NCBI GenBank assembly: GCA_001683735.1
Contig: LUGG01000005.1
Coordinates: 1,364,001-1,428,000 of the forward strand
DNA length: 64,000 bases
From: Grifola frondosa
Lineage: Eukaryota > Basidiomycota > Agaricomycetes > Polyporales > Grifolaceae
Direction of reading: 5' to 3'
A program made the translations under genes and the position numbers. This document shows positions 1 through 12,492 of the stretch, in pieces. Position 1 is the stretch's first letter, and the number at the start of each line of letters is the position of its first letter. The notes under the pieces were generated by a model that saw only the letters and a list, made by a program, of their open reading frames with translations, did no database searches and was not told the DNA's origin.

Positions 1-108
1 TTCTTATGCTAATCTCTCATCCTATCCGAAGATGTTCCACCTGTATAGTTGATTATACTCAGTCATATGATTCAACTAAGATCCTGAAGCCACTGCAGTG
101 AATGATAA

Positions 109-3100
109 TGAATGGAGGAAGGTGCTGATGATGAGTGTCCTTTTGTTGTTCATGGGCTAACTGGAGAAAGCATGATCAATTTAATGAAAATGCGACCTTC
201 TGAAGTCGGGCAAGAGCAGTTAAGCATTTTAAACAAGGAAAGGTTTTGGGAATTGGCCAAGAAAAGGTACCTGAAAGTCTTTACCATAATCCTCAACTAT
301 ATCCACAAATGTTTCCTTGGCTCTTTCCCTATGGTTTGGGAGGCTTGGAGAATAATGCAGGCTATAAGAGAGTTTCTGAGGAGAGACGCAAACAACAACT
401 GCTAATGTATCATGACAAGCGTTTTCAACTAGAGCCATTGTTTCCATTGGTTGCCTTCAATCATGAACAGATCAAAAATTCCACCACTGCAGGATATCTT
501 TTAGCTGAGCGAAGCAAATTACAGATATTGCTGATCGTCTTTTACATTTGAACAATGATACTTTGACAGATCTAGTGAAGCTGTCTATCAGAAGGACCAG
601 TGAAACCTGAGACAGAAGAGGAGAAGGCATGTTTTAAAATCATCAATGACCTGGATCATGTGGCATATCGTGTCAAAGGTTCTATGACAAGTAAAAAGTA
701 CATGTGTAATGAAATCTGGGCATTAACTTCATATTTAGGAGCACCTTCTGGTTTATAACATTCTCACCTGCAGATATTAATCATCCAATTGCATTTATAC
801 TTTGCAGACAAGGATGAGGTATTTAAACCACAATTCAGAATAAGGATGAGCGATTCAGACTTATAGCCAATAATCCAGTTGCAGGGGCTAGATTTTTCAA
901 AATGATGGTAGAATTATTTCTGACACATGTACTAGGAGTAGGATTGGACCGTCGAGGTATTTATGGTGATACTGCTGGATACTATGGCACTGTGGAGCAA
1001 CAGGGTCGACTCACTTTAACATATGCACATGTTAATATGGATTCAGGGTGGATTAACTCCACAAGAGATTCGTGATCGCATTATGGATCCAAACTCTGAT
1101 TTTCAAAAAATATGGTGGAATATTTGGAGAGTGTACAAATTGGTGAATTTATGAATGGCACAATGGAAGATGTGGAACAACAATTGAAGAGACCAATGAG
1201 CCAATCCTGAGCGACATCCTCCTACTGAGTCTTTACCCGATGCTCCACCTCCAAAATGTTCTAATAAGGATTGTCAAAATTGTAATGACTGTGAGAAATA
1301 CAATAGCTGGTGGAAACAATTCACTAATATTGTGGAGAGCTAATGTATTTATCTAACCATCACTCATGTAGAAAGTATCGGGATGGTGATAAAGATGGCA
1401 ATTCTAGAGGTTGTATCAATAAGCTGGGTAACTGTAAAGCTAGATTTCCAAGGAAACATATTTGGAGACTATGTTGATCCTGCTACAGGTGCTCTTAATA
1501 TGAAAAAGGGGGAGGCATGGATTAATACTGTGACCCCAACGGTGACATATCTCTTAAGATGTAATACTGATGTCACAAGCTTACTTTCAGGCACAGCCAT
1601 CAAATCAGTAATTGCTTATGTTGCTGATTATATCACCAAAACCCATTGAAGACACACATCATGTTTCAGGCTGTCCAAAAAGTATTTGATCGATATGCAG
1701 ACATTGTGACAGGTGATCAGAGCAGTAAGGAAAAGGCTAGGTCACTTATTACCAAAATCGTTAATAGTTTGACAGCTAGTTCTGAAATAGGTGGACCTAT
1801 GGCCATTATACTTACTGAAACATAAGGATCATTATACAAGTCATAAATTCCACATATGCTTTTGGAGAAGTTATATTAATCAGGTTAACTCTGCTTGGGA
1901 ACAGCCTTCATCGGATCAAACACCGGATAAAGTTGTTTAGGTAATGTTAAAGGCAAGGTGGTGGCACTATCAGCGGTATCAGACTATATTTATCACCCTT
2001 GAAATATGATCACATATCATTATATGATTGGATCAGATGGGCCAATAAACAGAGAATATCCAAGAACAAAATTGTCAATGGTGATATTAACATAGCTGAA
2101 GATGGATGCGATGACTTTGAAGATAATTATGATATTAATCCTACATTTGATATCAATTATTCTCAATCTGTGTTGATGGGTGATAATGATGTGGATACAA
2201 TAGCTAATTATGATGATGAGAGTGAGGATGAACTCCTACTTACTTCTAAAAGTGCAAAGAAGCTATACATATCTCAAATGCTGAATCACATAATAAAAAT
2301 GAATCCAAGTATGCACCATTTACTCGGATCATCCTCAATATCAGACACATCATGTTTCTTTATTATCAGAGGAAGACAGTTTTGTGCCTAACTTTGTAGG
2401 AGGATCATTACCCCGCATGGGACACTGGCAACCGTGAAGATTATTGTATGACAATGTTGGCTTTATTTAAGCCATGGCACACTGGTCATGACTTAAAATC
2501 TGACAAAGATTTGGGATGAAATGATATTTTCACAGAGCATACATTTGATGATCGTCAGTTAGAAATCATGAAATTCTTTCATATAGATATGAATGCAATG
2601 ATGCAAGAGATGATTTTTGTGCCATGCATAAACGTAATAATGGAAACAATGATCTTCCCTTTGAAGCAGATAATCAGTTACTTGATGACTTTGACACTCA
2701 ATATTTAAATGAAAGTAACGATGTTGATGTACGAGAGTTAATGGACACTCTGAATGATAATCTTTGGACTAATATCAGTCAATCAGAGCTCACTCGACAA
2801 AGTCACATGCTACAAGCTGAACGTATAATGTTAGGTGCTGGATGGATGGATCCAATGATTGATGGTTCTGACTCAGAGTCTAATCTAGTACCAGATCAAT
2901 TTCAAAATGGAGATGGAAAAACAGCTATGAATGGAAGACCTTGCTGGCAAACAAACGACAAGAAATTCTCAATGCACGAGAAGCTCAAGCAAGCCAGAAG
3001 AATCCTCTCAATCCAAAAACAGGCCTTCCAGAAAATAAGTTTGTTAACACCGTTGAAGTTATTGATCAATCTTATCTGGACAAATCTTCCAAAGCTAAGG

Positions 3101-3180
3101 ACAAACATGCCCAAGCTCTTATTAATAATACAGTCAAGAAGTTCAGCCTGAATGAAGCTCAGGAATGTGCATTTAGAACT
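109..3180 (+). pseudogene. Helitron Rep (replication initiator) half, decayed
   Basis: This is the N-terminal and Rep part of a Helitron rolling-circle transposase, broken by several frameshifts and stops; its start may lie left of the window. Signatures appear in order but in changing frames: FPWLFPYGLGG (about 308-342), ITFSPADINHPIAFI (about 753-800), GIYGDTAGYYGTVEQQGR (about 957-1012), the HUH nuclease motif MHMLIWIQGG (about 1022-1055), reached only by skipping a 2-nt slip in acatatgcac, and the tyrosine motif YVADYITK (about 1618-1643). An acidic linker follows (about 2090-2250), then the ECAFR motif that normally leads straight into the helicase. The frame ends in TWF-stop at 3189. 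The matching helicase start lies 21.8 kb downstream at 25009. Activity is not possible in this state. The family assignment is secure; exact exon limits are not. Confidence 0.88.
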
Positions 3181-3356
3181 TGGTTTTAGAGGGCCATTGC
3201 TCTGCATGGCAGGTACGATTGATGAGGAAAATGATTAATTTTATTATTATTATTTAAGTCTTATTTATTTTAAAATATTATATATAACCTTCTCCTATCC
3301 TGTTGACAATACTACCTTTGCAAAGTATCAAACTTATTATTTAAGCCATTAATTAC
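3178..3356 (+). repeat. Inverted repeat arm, left (mate at 35062-35245)
   Basis: The stretch starting acttggttttagagggcc is repeated, inverted, at 35062-35245 with roughly 85% identity by eye over about 180 bp. The outer 60 bp are GC-balanced and contain a small hairpin (GCCAT, 8-9 nt loop, ATGGC). The inner part is AT-rich. A shorter 25-27 bp inverted match to positions about 3212-3238 also lies at 24983-25009, exactly where the Helitron helicase frame resumes. It is either a terminal inverted repeat of an inserted element or an inverted copy of the Helitron's own 3' end (hairpin followed by CTAA on the minus strand). Confidence 0.7.
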
Positions 3357-6150
3357 TGAAGTTTAAGGGTCCTAACTTACTCAAAGCTAATCAAGGACCT
3401 GAGCCCCGTCAACATAATCCTCTCTGCATCATGTGATCTGCATGCTCCTCATCCTCTTTGTGGGCTACAATGCCTCTTGTGCATTGTCATGCTGATTGTT
3501 TCACTTCACAGTGAGCTGTAGTGCCTCCTGTATGTGATCACTGATATGATGGCCTTAGCTATGCAAATCAAATTATTTGCACATTTTGAACATCTGACAA
3601 TTCTCCAGGAGCTATACTTGAATTCAGTAGGATTGCACCTGCAATTACATCATTGCAGGTCATTTAAGCAATAATCTTATATCTTAGTGTGATGCACAGC
3701 CAGTTGAATTACATCTACTGTTAGCTTTGATGCTTTACACACTTAATATTCATGCAATATGTTATATCTCTATTCAAATTCACCATATGACAACATATGA
3801 TGCATCCAAATACTTGCTACCCAATTGTTCAGTGTCCAACATGCATTTGCCTTGCAGATCACACATGTTGAACCTGATCCTAGTCTTTTTAGCTCTTACC
3901 CAGTCTCAGATTAATTCTAAAACCCAGTGACTCATGTCACATGACTCCACACATCAATATGATGTTGCAACTATTGTTTGCAGCACATCTTGGACCATAC
4001 CCCTGATGTAACACATCTTCCTTTCAAATTAATGCCTTGAGAAGGCCACATGTCTACTCCCATGTATCTTTGCATATTTTGCATGCTGGTGTAGTGCATG
4101 GCTATATGCAGCAGGTGTAGTAGTTCAGCCACCATATACTCTGTATTTTCCTTCACCCCAATTTCTCATAGCTTACTTGTGCCACATTTCACCCCAGACC
4201 TTCATTAATATTGCCACTGACCTTTTCCTTACTAGTTAGTATATTTCACAGGATATGTTCATTGTAAGGCACTTGCAATCAGCTTTTGATTCATACTGAG
4301 GTCTTTTCCTGTTTCAGATGCATAAAATAATTTATAAAAATTCATGTATAGTATGATATGAACCAGATACAAGTTTCCCCCACAAGTACAGTATTCAAAA
4401 TTGTCAGCTTCACTTGCAATTGCATATACTCCACACTTAACTCGACTTATACTGCAGAACTGTGACTGCGATACTTGCAACTCTATGTGTAGATTGTTAT
4501 ACAAACTGTAACTGCAAATTCTGTGATCAAGAAGACCTCATTAGTCATGATATACATGGAGCACATGGAGAAACTACATTGTTAAGCATTCCTTTTATAT
4601 TGTTTTGCATTTTTCAACCCTCCAAGACACATAATTCACTTGCAACTTGTGAGTATAATTAACCATTCAGGTTAGTGCAAGGAACTTATGCAAGAAATTG
4701 GGAGCCCATTCACACTGTATCTCATTGCTACTGACTTGACAATTTGTAGAATACATATTAGGTATTTTATAGGTCAGAGTTGGCAAGAGAGTATCACTGC
4801 AACTCATTATTTCTGCTCCAGCATGAACTCTCAGTGGAAGCCTCTCACTTGGATGCAGCAGGGTTGAGAGAAGCTTAGCAAGCTTGCTTTCAACTATCAG
4901 CTCTCATATTCGTCAGGTGAGCTGCAACTTCATCTCCTGTCACAGACTTGTTTGACAGGTATGTACTCAGCATTGGAGCCATTAAACTCATAACATCAGC
5001 AAAAACTCGCCCCGTGATACCCAATATAGGCGCCTGCAAGATACCACATATGGGCAAGAGGCTACAAGAGGCTACCAGATGCCAGCAGATGGCCGGAGGC
5101 TGCAAGAGGCTTCACGCATCCAGTGCAGCCATTGTAATTCATGTAAATACATTGCCATAGCTTATATATATATATTATTCTAAAAGTGCAAATGCGAATC
5201 AGCCCCAATATTTTCTGCTGCGAAGACGTGAGCCAGTTCCCTCCTATTTGCCAAATTGGGGTGCGGACCTTCCGAATTCGGCAAGTACCTTCTCTTATCG
5301 GCTGCCTGCCTTTTCTTTGACGTCACCTTCTCTTTCGGTCTTGGGAGTCACTCAGAATTGAATAAAAGGCATCTGTTCCACCTGATCCACATATGCGCAT
5401 ACATCGACTTATCCCCCGCTTTGCCGTCACCAGCAGATGATAGATTTCGTACCTGCGCTCACTCAGTACTCAAGTATTCAGTACTCATCACTTATGCAGG
5501 AGGCACCTTACTCTCTCGCAGTCACCTTTCTGCTCTCAGATGTTCTCGCTGCTCCACATCCATTTGCATCTGCATCCTCTGGCTTGTCAATACCCCTCGT
5601 GTGCAGATCAGGGCCATAACAAAATGCCTCCGAGCTCGGCTCATGGTCGCAAAACCAGAAGGCCGGCCTCGAGGCGAAGTATGGAGGCGGTTCTGCACAG
5701 AAATAGAGGGTGAGTGGCATGAATCTGTGAGTTTTCACCTCTTCTCTTTCGAGTTTCCATATGCTTGGTGTTGGACTCAGTCCCACATATGCCCCTTCTC
5801 GCCGTTCGAATGCGCTGTCGGAATGTTGTGCATCAAAAAGGCACAGTGATGTGCTTGGGAGTCGGAGTCCTCGCTCTATTTCAATGAATCTCGTTGTGTG
5901 GATGTGCTCCCGACAGGCTTCCATGTACAGCTACTATAATGTTTGCTAGTATACTAGCACTTGGCATTATAATGCAGCCTAATATAACCAGGCCCTACTA
6001 GATTATGTTCAAGGCCCTGCCATAACTTAGAAACCAATAAATTTTTTTAATATTCAAATATCTCCATATATAGTAGGGCTAGTGATATGATATTTGCACA
6101 CCCATATTCGTATGTTGCAGGGCTTTCACTGGATATAGCATTTGTCATAT
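3357..6150. other. Non-coding stretch inside the insertion
   Basis: AT-rich sequence with no coding pattern that I recognise. Open frames are short and have no family signature. A more GC-rich block at about 5200-5930 contains a 197-residue open frame (5256-5849), but it has no recognisable domain and overlaps equally open frames on the other strand. I see no promoter, RNA gene or clear repeat in it. Confidence 0.4.
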
Positions 6151-6790
6151 ATTGCGGAAACATACCGCATTTGGTATGTTTTAAACATAGCCACCATATG
6201 TTTTCTCCTCCACTACTCCCTCAATTCTGCACGGATTTTCTTCATTTTAGATTCGTCTGAAAGTGGTCATCGAGTGGAATTAGAATATGTACCCATATTT
6301 GTATGATATTAAAATAAAAACATACCATTCTGGGCAACCACCCCAGAATGTTCTGCTGCATTGCTCCCTCAAATCCTCACCAAATTTCTTTATTCCTTCA
6401 TCCCTTTGGTCGCATTAACGTCCTATTTATTATTCTGGCATTTTTTTGGCGGAATATGCCACGGAAAACATACCATTTCTGGTAGGTGCAGGCTCAGCCA
6501 CACCAGAATTCCTCCCCCTCCCCCTCCCTCAATACTGCATGGATTCCCTTCGTTTAACGTTCCCCTTAGTCCTACATATGTGTACTTTGATTATATGTAC
6601 AGTAGATAGCCCCAAACGATGATAATATTTCGTCTCCCCCTGCTTTGCTGGCAGGGATCCCTCCTAATTTGGGAAATGAATATCGGACGGAATCTGGAAC
6701 GCAGGGCACCGTCTAAAAGCTGTATTTTATCCTAATAAGGTGATGTTTATGTGGAAAGATTCTGTCTGGTACTTGCTTCAGGACATACAC
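6150..6790 (+). repeat. Long terminal inverted repeat, left arm
   Basis: About 640 bp that match, inverted, both 23800-24430 and 22870-23490. Alignable landmarks in order are a palindromic end (aaacatacc, six bases, ggtatgttt), agccaccatatgtt, the agccacaccagaattcctcc block, tttcgtctccccctgctttg and gtattttatcctaataaggt. The nonamer aaacatacc occurs at 6158, 6318 and 6466, and its mirror ggtatgttt at 24100, 24247 and 24407. The arms enclose the KDZ transposase and its cargo, so I read them as the ends of that element. No convincing target-site duplication is visible. Confidence 0.78.
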
Positions 6791-7670
6791 AACAACCTTG
6801 GGTGACAGTTGCCACACTGATCACCCAATATCCTTCTGCTCAGTTGCTCTTTTTTCATGCTTGTTTTTGTATACATTTTACATTGTATATATCTCTCAGA
6901 CATGTCTTCTATCTTACCATTTGATGCATATTTGATAATGCTGCATCCCAAACACTAAAATGTGATACCCCCCTGCTAGGGGTTTTTCTGGGAGCTTTAA
7001 AGATATAAAAAGTGCTATAGATATAGTACTCATATAGCTCTACAATATACAATAAACATCATAAAAATCCATGAGGAGTGGGGGAGATATGAGGAAAATA
7101 CCCAATTGTGGCTGAAACCTCCATACTGCTATACCAGGCTCAAGTCACCTACAGTGAATCAGGATTCCTCAATGGTTCCCTCAATTCCTCATCAATGTTT
7201 ATGATCTTGGACTTGTTTGGAAGCTATTATATTCCTTTATCCTATCCTGCCATCCAATCTTTTATTATATTTCATGTAGTAGTACAATTGTATAATCTAC
7301 AGGGGAAGCTGATAAGAATTTCACAATATGGGATCATCTATGATATGCATTATGTATGGCTCATAATGATGCCCCCAATACAAAGGATACACCACAAAAG
7401 TCCGTTTGAAATTAGGGGCAAATTCCATTCAGGAAGGGATGAAGGAAATGCTTCAGCCACCCCTGAATACTGCTTTGTGTGCTCTGAGGGTAGAGATTCA
7501 GTTAGCCAGATACATCCGGTACATCACCTTCACCTGTGCCGGATACACCCGGGAGGTGGGCTCACCTCCTGCTTTTGCCCTTGCATTGGGTCAGATACAT
7601 CTCGCCAATTCGGATACAACCGAGATTGCGAGATGCATTGGACTCCACGCTTCAATTATGGCAAAATAGA

Positions 7671-7743
7671 TGCATTTGGCCCGGATCGAACCCGCGACCT
7701 TGGAAAGCAAAGCACATACCTGATACAACTGCACCATGAAGGC
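7671..7743 (-). repeat. tRNA-derived sequence (tRNA pseudogene or SINE head)
   Basis: Read on the minus strand, this has an RNA polymerase III box A (TGGTGCAGTTG, complement of 7726-7736) followed about 34 nt later by a near-perfect box B (GGTTCGATCC, complement of 7683-7692). The T arm CGGGTTCGATCCGGG is intact. The acceptor ends do not pair, and the anticodon loop lacks the expected U33. That argues against a working tRNA and for a tRNA-derived SINE head or a pseudogene. Confidence 0.5.
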
Positions 7744-7805
7744 TTTACAAATCTATATGGAGCAATTCTAATATCCACTCATTTTGGCGTGGTGCTCGAT
7801 ATATC

Positions 7806-7908
7806 CATCCCGCCGCCCATATACATCCCGCCGCCCATATACATCCCGCCGCCCATATACATCCTGCCTCCCATATACATCCAGCTGTCCATATCCATCC
7901 CACCTCCC
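7806..7908 (+). repeat. 18-bp tandem repeat, about 5.5 units
   Basis: The unit catcccgccgcccatata is repeated head to tail. The first three units are identical; the later ones drift (catcctgcctcccatata, catccagctgtccatatc). This is a simple minisatellite inside the KDZ element spacer. Confidence 0.85.
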
Positions 7909-8662
7909 TTCCTCATTCATGCAGGTCGGATATTCATACATACCAAGATCATTTCATCTTATAATTACATGCTCACATGTATACATAAAGTAGTACACTC
8001 TTACATGTATAGTAATAATCCAGCATTCCGTTCCCCTCCGTTATAGTGGACAACTGTCCAAACAGAGCTCTGTGCTGGCTTGCGCACGCGGGTAATGTCC
8101 CAAGCTCAAATACGAAGCGTGCCAAAACCGTGTGCATGGATCTCTTCGAAATTGTGTGCGTGCATCTCTTCATTGAAGTGTATGCAAATTCAATCATTTA
8201 CCTAATTGCGCATGCACTTTCTGTGTGTCCTCTCAGCACAAAATACAATGCACACCAGCATCATGCACATAGATTTCTTCAAAGTTATGCATGCAGCGTG
8301 CAGACCTCTTCAAAAAAACACCGTGCATCATAATCGTGCGCGAGTCTCTCTTCAATGCAAATTGAACTGTTTGCTTAATTGCGCGGGTACATTTTGTGCA
8401 TCTCGCAAGCTCGTGCATACATGCGCTTCCGTCGCGCTTCTAATAATACGAAAACACCGAAATCCATTACAGTACTCAATGCCACCATCCTACATACTAA
8501 TCCACATCCGTAATGCTTACCCTAAGGTCCAGCACTGTAACCGCATTCTACCAAACACGTTAGTGTAGTGCTAATTGCATTCGTTCAATACTTACCGTCT
8601 CTATCCTATTTGCGAACGAAATCCGCCCCAACGACAACAACCGCGAATAACGACATGCTTGC

Positions 8663-11600
8663 CTAGATTATAATGAATACGACACCACCTACGCGAATAT
8701 CTGACTCACTTTCACGCATATGCAGCTGCCCCATGGTCTCCACCCTTATCCAACTCCTCCGCTTTCCTCAGCCAGTCGCGCTCGAAGTATAAGAAAAATC
8801 GCAACGTCCGCCGCATTTCCTCCTCGACCAGCAACACTTCCTCGTGCCAACGCACCTTGAGGGCATTTGATCTGAACCAGTGAATGCGCAGTGCTTTCCA
8901 GATGCATGTCAGTCCTAAATCCTCTGTGGAATATTCATGTACATACCGTCCTCGAAAAACTCCTCATATCCCCCGCAGCTTGACCTTCCACAAAAGAAAA
9001 GTTCTCCCAGATCCACGAAGGTGCTTCCTTGCTTTGCCCGATTTGTTGTTGTGCCGAATACATTGTGAACTTGCGGACATCTTCACGCTTCAGTTCCCTG
9101 TATGTAGGATCGTTAGCATTCATACCCAGCATTACCATAATCCGTCGCACGTGGCAATATTCGTTGGCCGCTCTGTTGATGGCTAGTTGCTTCTGCCGGA
9201 TTTGGTTTGTTGCCCGAGTATTCGCCCTTTGGCCCAAACATTATGTTTCCGATCTTGAAAGCCTCGTTAGTGATGATGTGAGTGCGCAATCATCCAGGGC
9301 ATCGTTCGCTTGAGATTGTCGCAATTTCTTTCTACCTCGATTGCACCGCCATAATGTTGTGGTTGTGCACGGCCGATGTACGACGATGGCACATCTATCT
9401 GGATCGCATCGACCTCGAACCACGCGTACTTTTGTACGCTGCGCATCATCCTCCGGCTCCGGGTCAGCTTGCGCTTCCCTTTGGCGTTGCTGGTGGAATC
9501 AGTGAGGAGTCTTCGTTCTTGTCGTCTACTGCAGGCGCGGCCAAAGGAAATGATCTGGAGAAAGGACCGGGTGATTCCTCTTCTACAGCCTTCGCCGCCT
9601 CGTCGACCAACGGGGACAGATATCGATCCGATATATCTCTCCATTCCTTCCACTTCGCTGCAACTGCTTGCGCTTATCGTCCAGCTCAGAGTGCCCACTA
9701 TCCGTGCCATAATCATCTTGAATGTGGTGAGAAGTGATAATCTAGCCAGTGTATGTCAGCAGTGCTGCTCGAAAGCAGAGGTCCTAGCACTTTTGAGTCT
9801 GGAGAGAGATGCCTTGCTCAATAGCCTCCACTAGACCCGGTGTCGCCGAATGATTGGGATCCGTTCGTGTGTTGAGATGCGCCAACATTTGTTTTTGTGT
9901 CAGGGCTGCGGCGCTTCGTCAGAAGGCAAAAGTCATCTGAACATTTACTCACCTGCCTCCCGCGAGGCTCATACACATTCTCTAGGTCCTTGTGTTTCCC
10001 CATATCGACCACTTTCCGCAGCCACTCATCCTCCTGCTGCTTCCAGTTTGCTAATTTCTCCGTGCTCACGTTTTCCTCCACACTGACCAGATGATCAGTT
10101 GCCACCTTCAGCTGCTTGACCGCACGTTCGTGTTTGCTTGATAAGATCGACCTGTGCAATGTATCATGTCAGTAGTATACTCAAATTCAGCAATGAAGAC
10201 CACACTTAAGCTGTGAACGCGGCGGATGTTCATGTCGGAGTGATGATCGTTGATCACGTCGTGGCGGTGACCCGACGTCATTTCTCGAGTCCCGAAGCTA
10301 AGGCTTGAGGGTAGCCCAAATCCTCTCAGGAGCTTCACCATCAGTCATCCCCACCCCTGGCAACCAATAGTAAGAGAACTTGAACCGACATTGCGCGATG
10401 TGAGCCGGCAAATGGAATTTGCCAACCGCTGCCAAGTCTGAGGCAAGCGGTAAGACTGTATCGAGGGGAGGTCTATCGCACGTCGTGCAATCCAATGTAG
10501 GCATGCGGCCAAATGAATTCGTATTGACAATTGATATCATAGCCGGAAACGTGTAATCGAAGTCCCATCCATGGCTGTAATGCGAAAGCATTGCAAAATC
10601 AACATTCGCGAATCTGCGCCATCGGTTAGATCATAAGTGTGCGAGCATACCGTGGTGCATACCTTTCGCCTTTCTGCAGGTCCACGCCACCACACGGAAG
10701 CACGAACATGTGGCGAGCGCACGACAACCCAACTGTTCCTGATATTCGCCCGCCGTACCGCCCGTAGCCCAAGCCCCGAACTTGTGGCATGTGGTAGGCT
10801 GATAAACTGTTAGCGTTCATGTCTGAGAAACAGAAAATCGCTCACCTCTTTTTGAATCGGCCCAAGCCGCTTTTGATACAAGTCGAATCTCGCTCATTCG
10901 CTAGTACGCTGCCCCAAGGGTCAGCGGTAGATCGTTCGGGTCCATGGGTTTCTCGCGTTGATTTTGATGGAAGTTGCCATCCACGGTATGAAAAAGAGCG
11001 TCCAGAAAACTAGATATCAACGTATTAAGCACAATCCATTATAATGAATTAGGTATTCACGCTCACCGTTGCCCTTCCGGTCTCGTTCGCCAGTGTGGAT
11101 CCATGTTGATGCCCGGCTGTGGGCATGCTGGACACAACACCTGAGACTGCCCCTTGGCAAATGAATTTGCGGCTGTGTGCCTGCTCGTTTGACCGATCGT
11201 AAAAATGTAAATTCACGAGCAGCCGTCAAAAGCTCTCGATAGCGGTCCTGTACGCCCGTCACGTCAGCGCGCAATCCGCCTCACAACCAGATCCACTCAC
11301 CGGAACACTGTCGGGAGCCACGTTGTCCGTAGTCGCCGCAGAAAAGTGTAGTAGTCTGCGCATTCATCTGCGACTGCAGAGATAGCAAATGGAAGTCGCG
11401 GAGCATACTGATCGCGAAAGCCGTCATCGGACGTTCCCAGGATGCAGGAAACAACCCAAATTTGATCAGCTGAAGGGGGTCTGCTAGTGGCGGACGACCG
11501 TCGGACAGACGACAAGCGCAAAAATGCACAGACATGGAATGCACGCCATGGGCATGAACTACCGTCATGCGGCGAGGTTCTGATAACGAATTAGGGCATA

Positions 11601-12209
11601 TGGAACCTTCATGACCCAATCGGATAACGAGACCGAGCTCTCCAAGAGCACGTCGAGCCAAAAACGCTCGTGGCATCCCACTCTTCTACTCGGTGGAAAG
11701 GGGTGTTGAAATGGTCGGCGATGATGCATTTGCGACACGAGGAGGATGAGTGATAACAGTCGAAGCAACGGTACATTGGGTCCTCTGTACCGCATGCAGA
11801 CTTGCACTTCGCCACGAGCATGTCTCTCCGCCGGTTCCAGACGTTGGACCTTGTTCTTCGTTGCAAAATCCCTCCAAGGCTTGCGTCGCCCAATCTTTGA
11901 GAAATTGGGCCATGCGCACGGAAGGTGGCTATGAGTAGAATTAGTAAATCATCAGAGTCGCCACCGTGCTACGCACAATTGTATTGTTGACCGTAGCATT
12001 GCCACTTTGCACCTTCGACGGCTGTGACTCCTTCGCATATGGTGCGGGTAAAGCCCCAGGTTGATCCCCAACTCCAACCTTTCGAGCCGCCCAAGGATCA
12101 GGGGACACTGACGCGAGGAAGATGAAGCCGCAGATTGGAATATATTTGATAGCCCAAACAGCCCGCTTTGCTTCGCGCGGACTTTGCTCGCCTTAGGTTT
12201 GGTCGCCAT
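8663..12209 (-). pseudogene. KDZ transposase with CxC2 cysteine cluster
   Basis: Minus-strand transposase of the Kyakuja-Dileera-Zisupton group, an RNase H-fold DNA transposase. Signatures in order from the N-terminus are: start MATKPKASK (12209); QFLKDWATQ (about 11880); the CxC2 zinc cluster MYRCFDCYHSSSSCRKC followed by HFNTPFHRVEEW (11680-11776); VHAHGVHSMSVHFCAC (about 11510-11560); QDRYRELLTAAREF (about 11210-11260); CARHMFVLPCG with LQKGERY (10660-10735); the first-Asp motif GYDINCQY (about 10525); KFHLPAHIAQCRFKF and GMTDGEAPERIWA (10298-10420); GQRANTR (about 9215-9235); and a C-terminal helix RWHEEVLLVEEEMRRTL (about 8800-8850), ending at TAG 8663. Several frame changes fit introns, but the step between GYDINCQY and KFHLPAH (about 10500) has no obvious intron and reads as a frameshift. 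Probably inactive, though close to full length. Confidence 0.85.
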
Positions 12210-12492
12210 AGGTCATGTCGTCGAACTGAAGGTAGAAACGAAGTCAAAATCCTTCATGAAAAAGCACGTGACCCGCACATTTGCCAGGCAGCCGCATTCC
12301 ATATCAACACCCGCGTTCACCGACAATCGCTCGTTTTCAATGCGAGGGGCCTACTACGTCCAGCGGGGACCAGTATTGGTTACTTTCGCAGATACACGCC
12401 GTACAACACGGAATACATATTACAAAGCTCAGGCAGCGCTGCTTCCCCCCCCCCCCCTACATATTCTCCTGAAATACAGACGACAGGTTACC

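Larger units (their letters stand above)
6791..8662. other. Non-coding spacer between left TIR and KDZ gene
   Basis: No gene is supported here. A long open frame at 7108-8046 is carried by an 18-bp tandem repeat and a tRNA-like sequence and has no protein signature. Around 8100-8420 are imperfectly repeated phrases rich in gtgcatc/ttcaatgcaaatt, possibly an old local duplication. Confidence 0.45.

Noticed and set aside
5256..5849. 197-residue open frame with Cys-rich text as a possible gene or LTR
   Set aside because: No family signature, overlapping open frames on both strands, and no second copy in the window to define an LTR.
7671..7743. Functional tRNA gene
   Set aside because: Acceptor stem does not pair and the anticodon loop lacks U33; only the promoter boxes and T arm are kept.
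7806..7908. CRISPR-like array at the 18-bp repeats
   Set aside because: Units are head to tail with no unique spacers, and the genome is eukaryotic.
7108..8046. 312-residue plus-strand open frame
   Set aside because: It runs through the tRNA-like sequence and the 18-bp tandem repeat and has no recognisable protein signature.
9267..9834. Plus-strand open frames of about 150 residues opposite the KDZ gene
   Set aside because: They are antisense to KDZ C-terminal coding text that includes RKKLRQSQANDALDD and GQRANTR.
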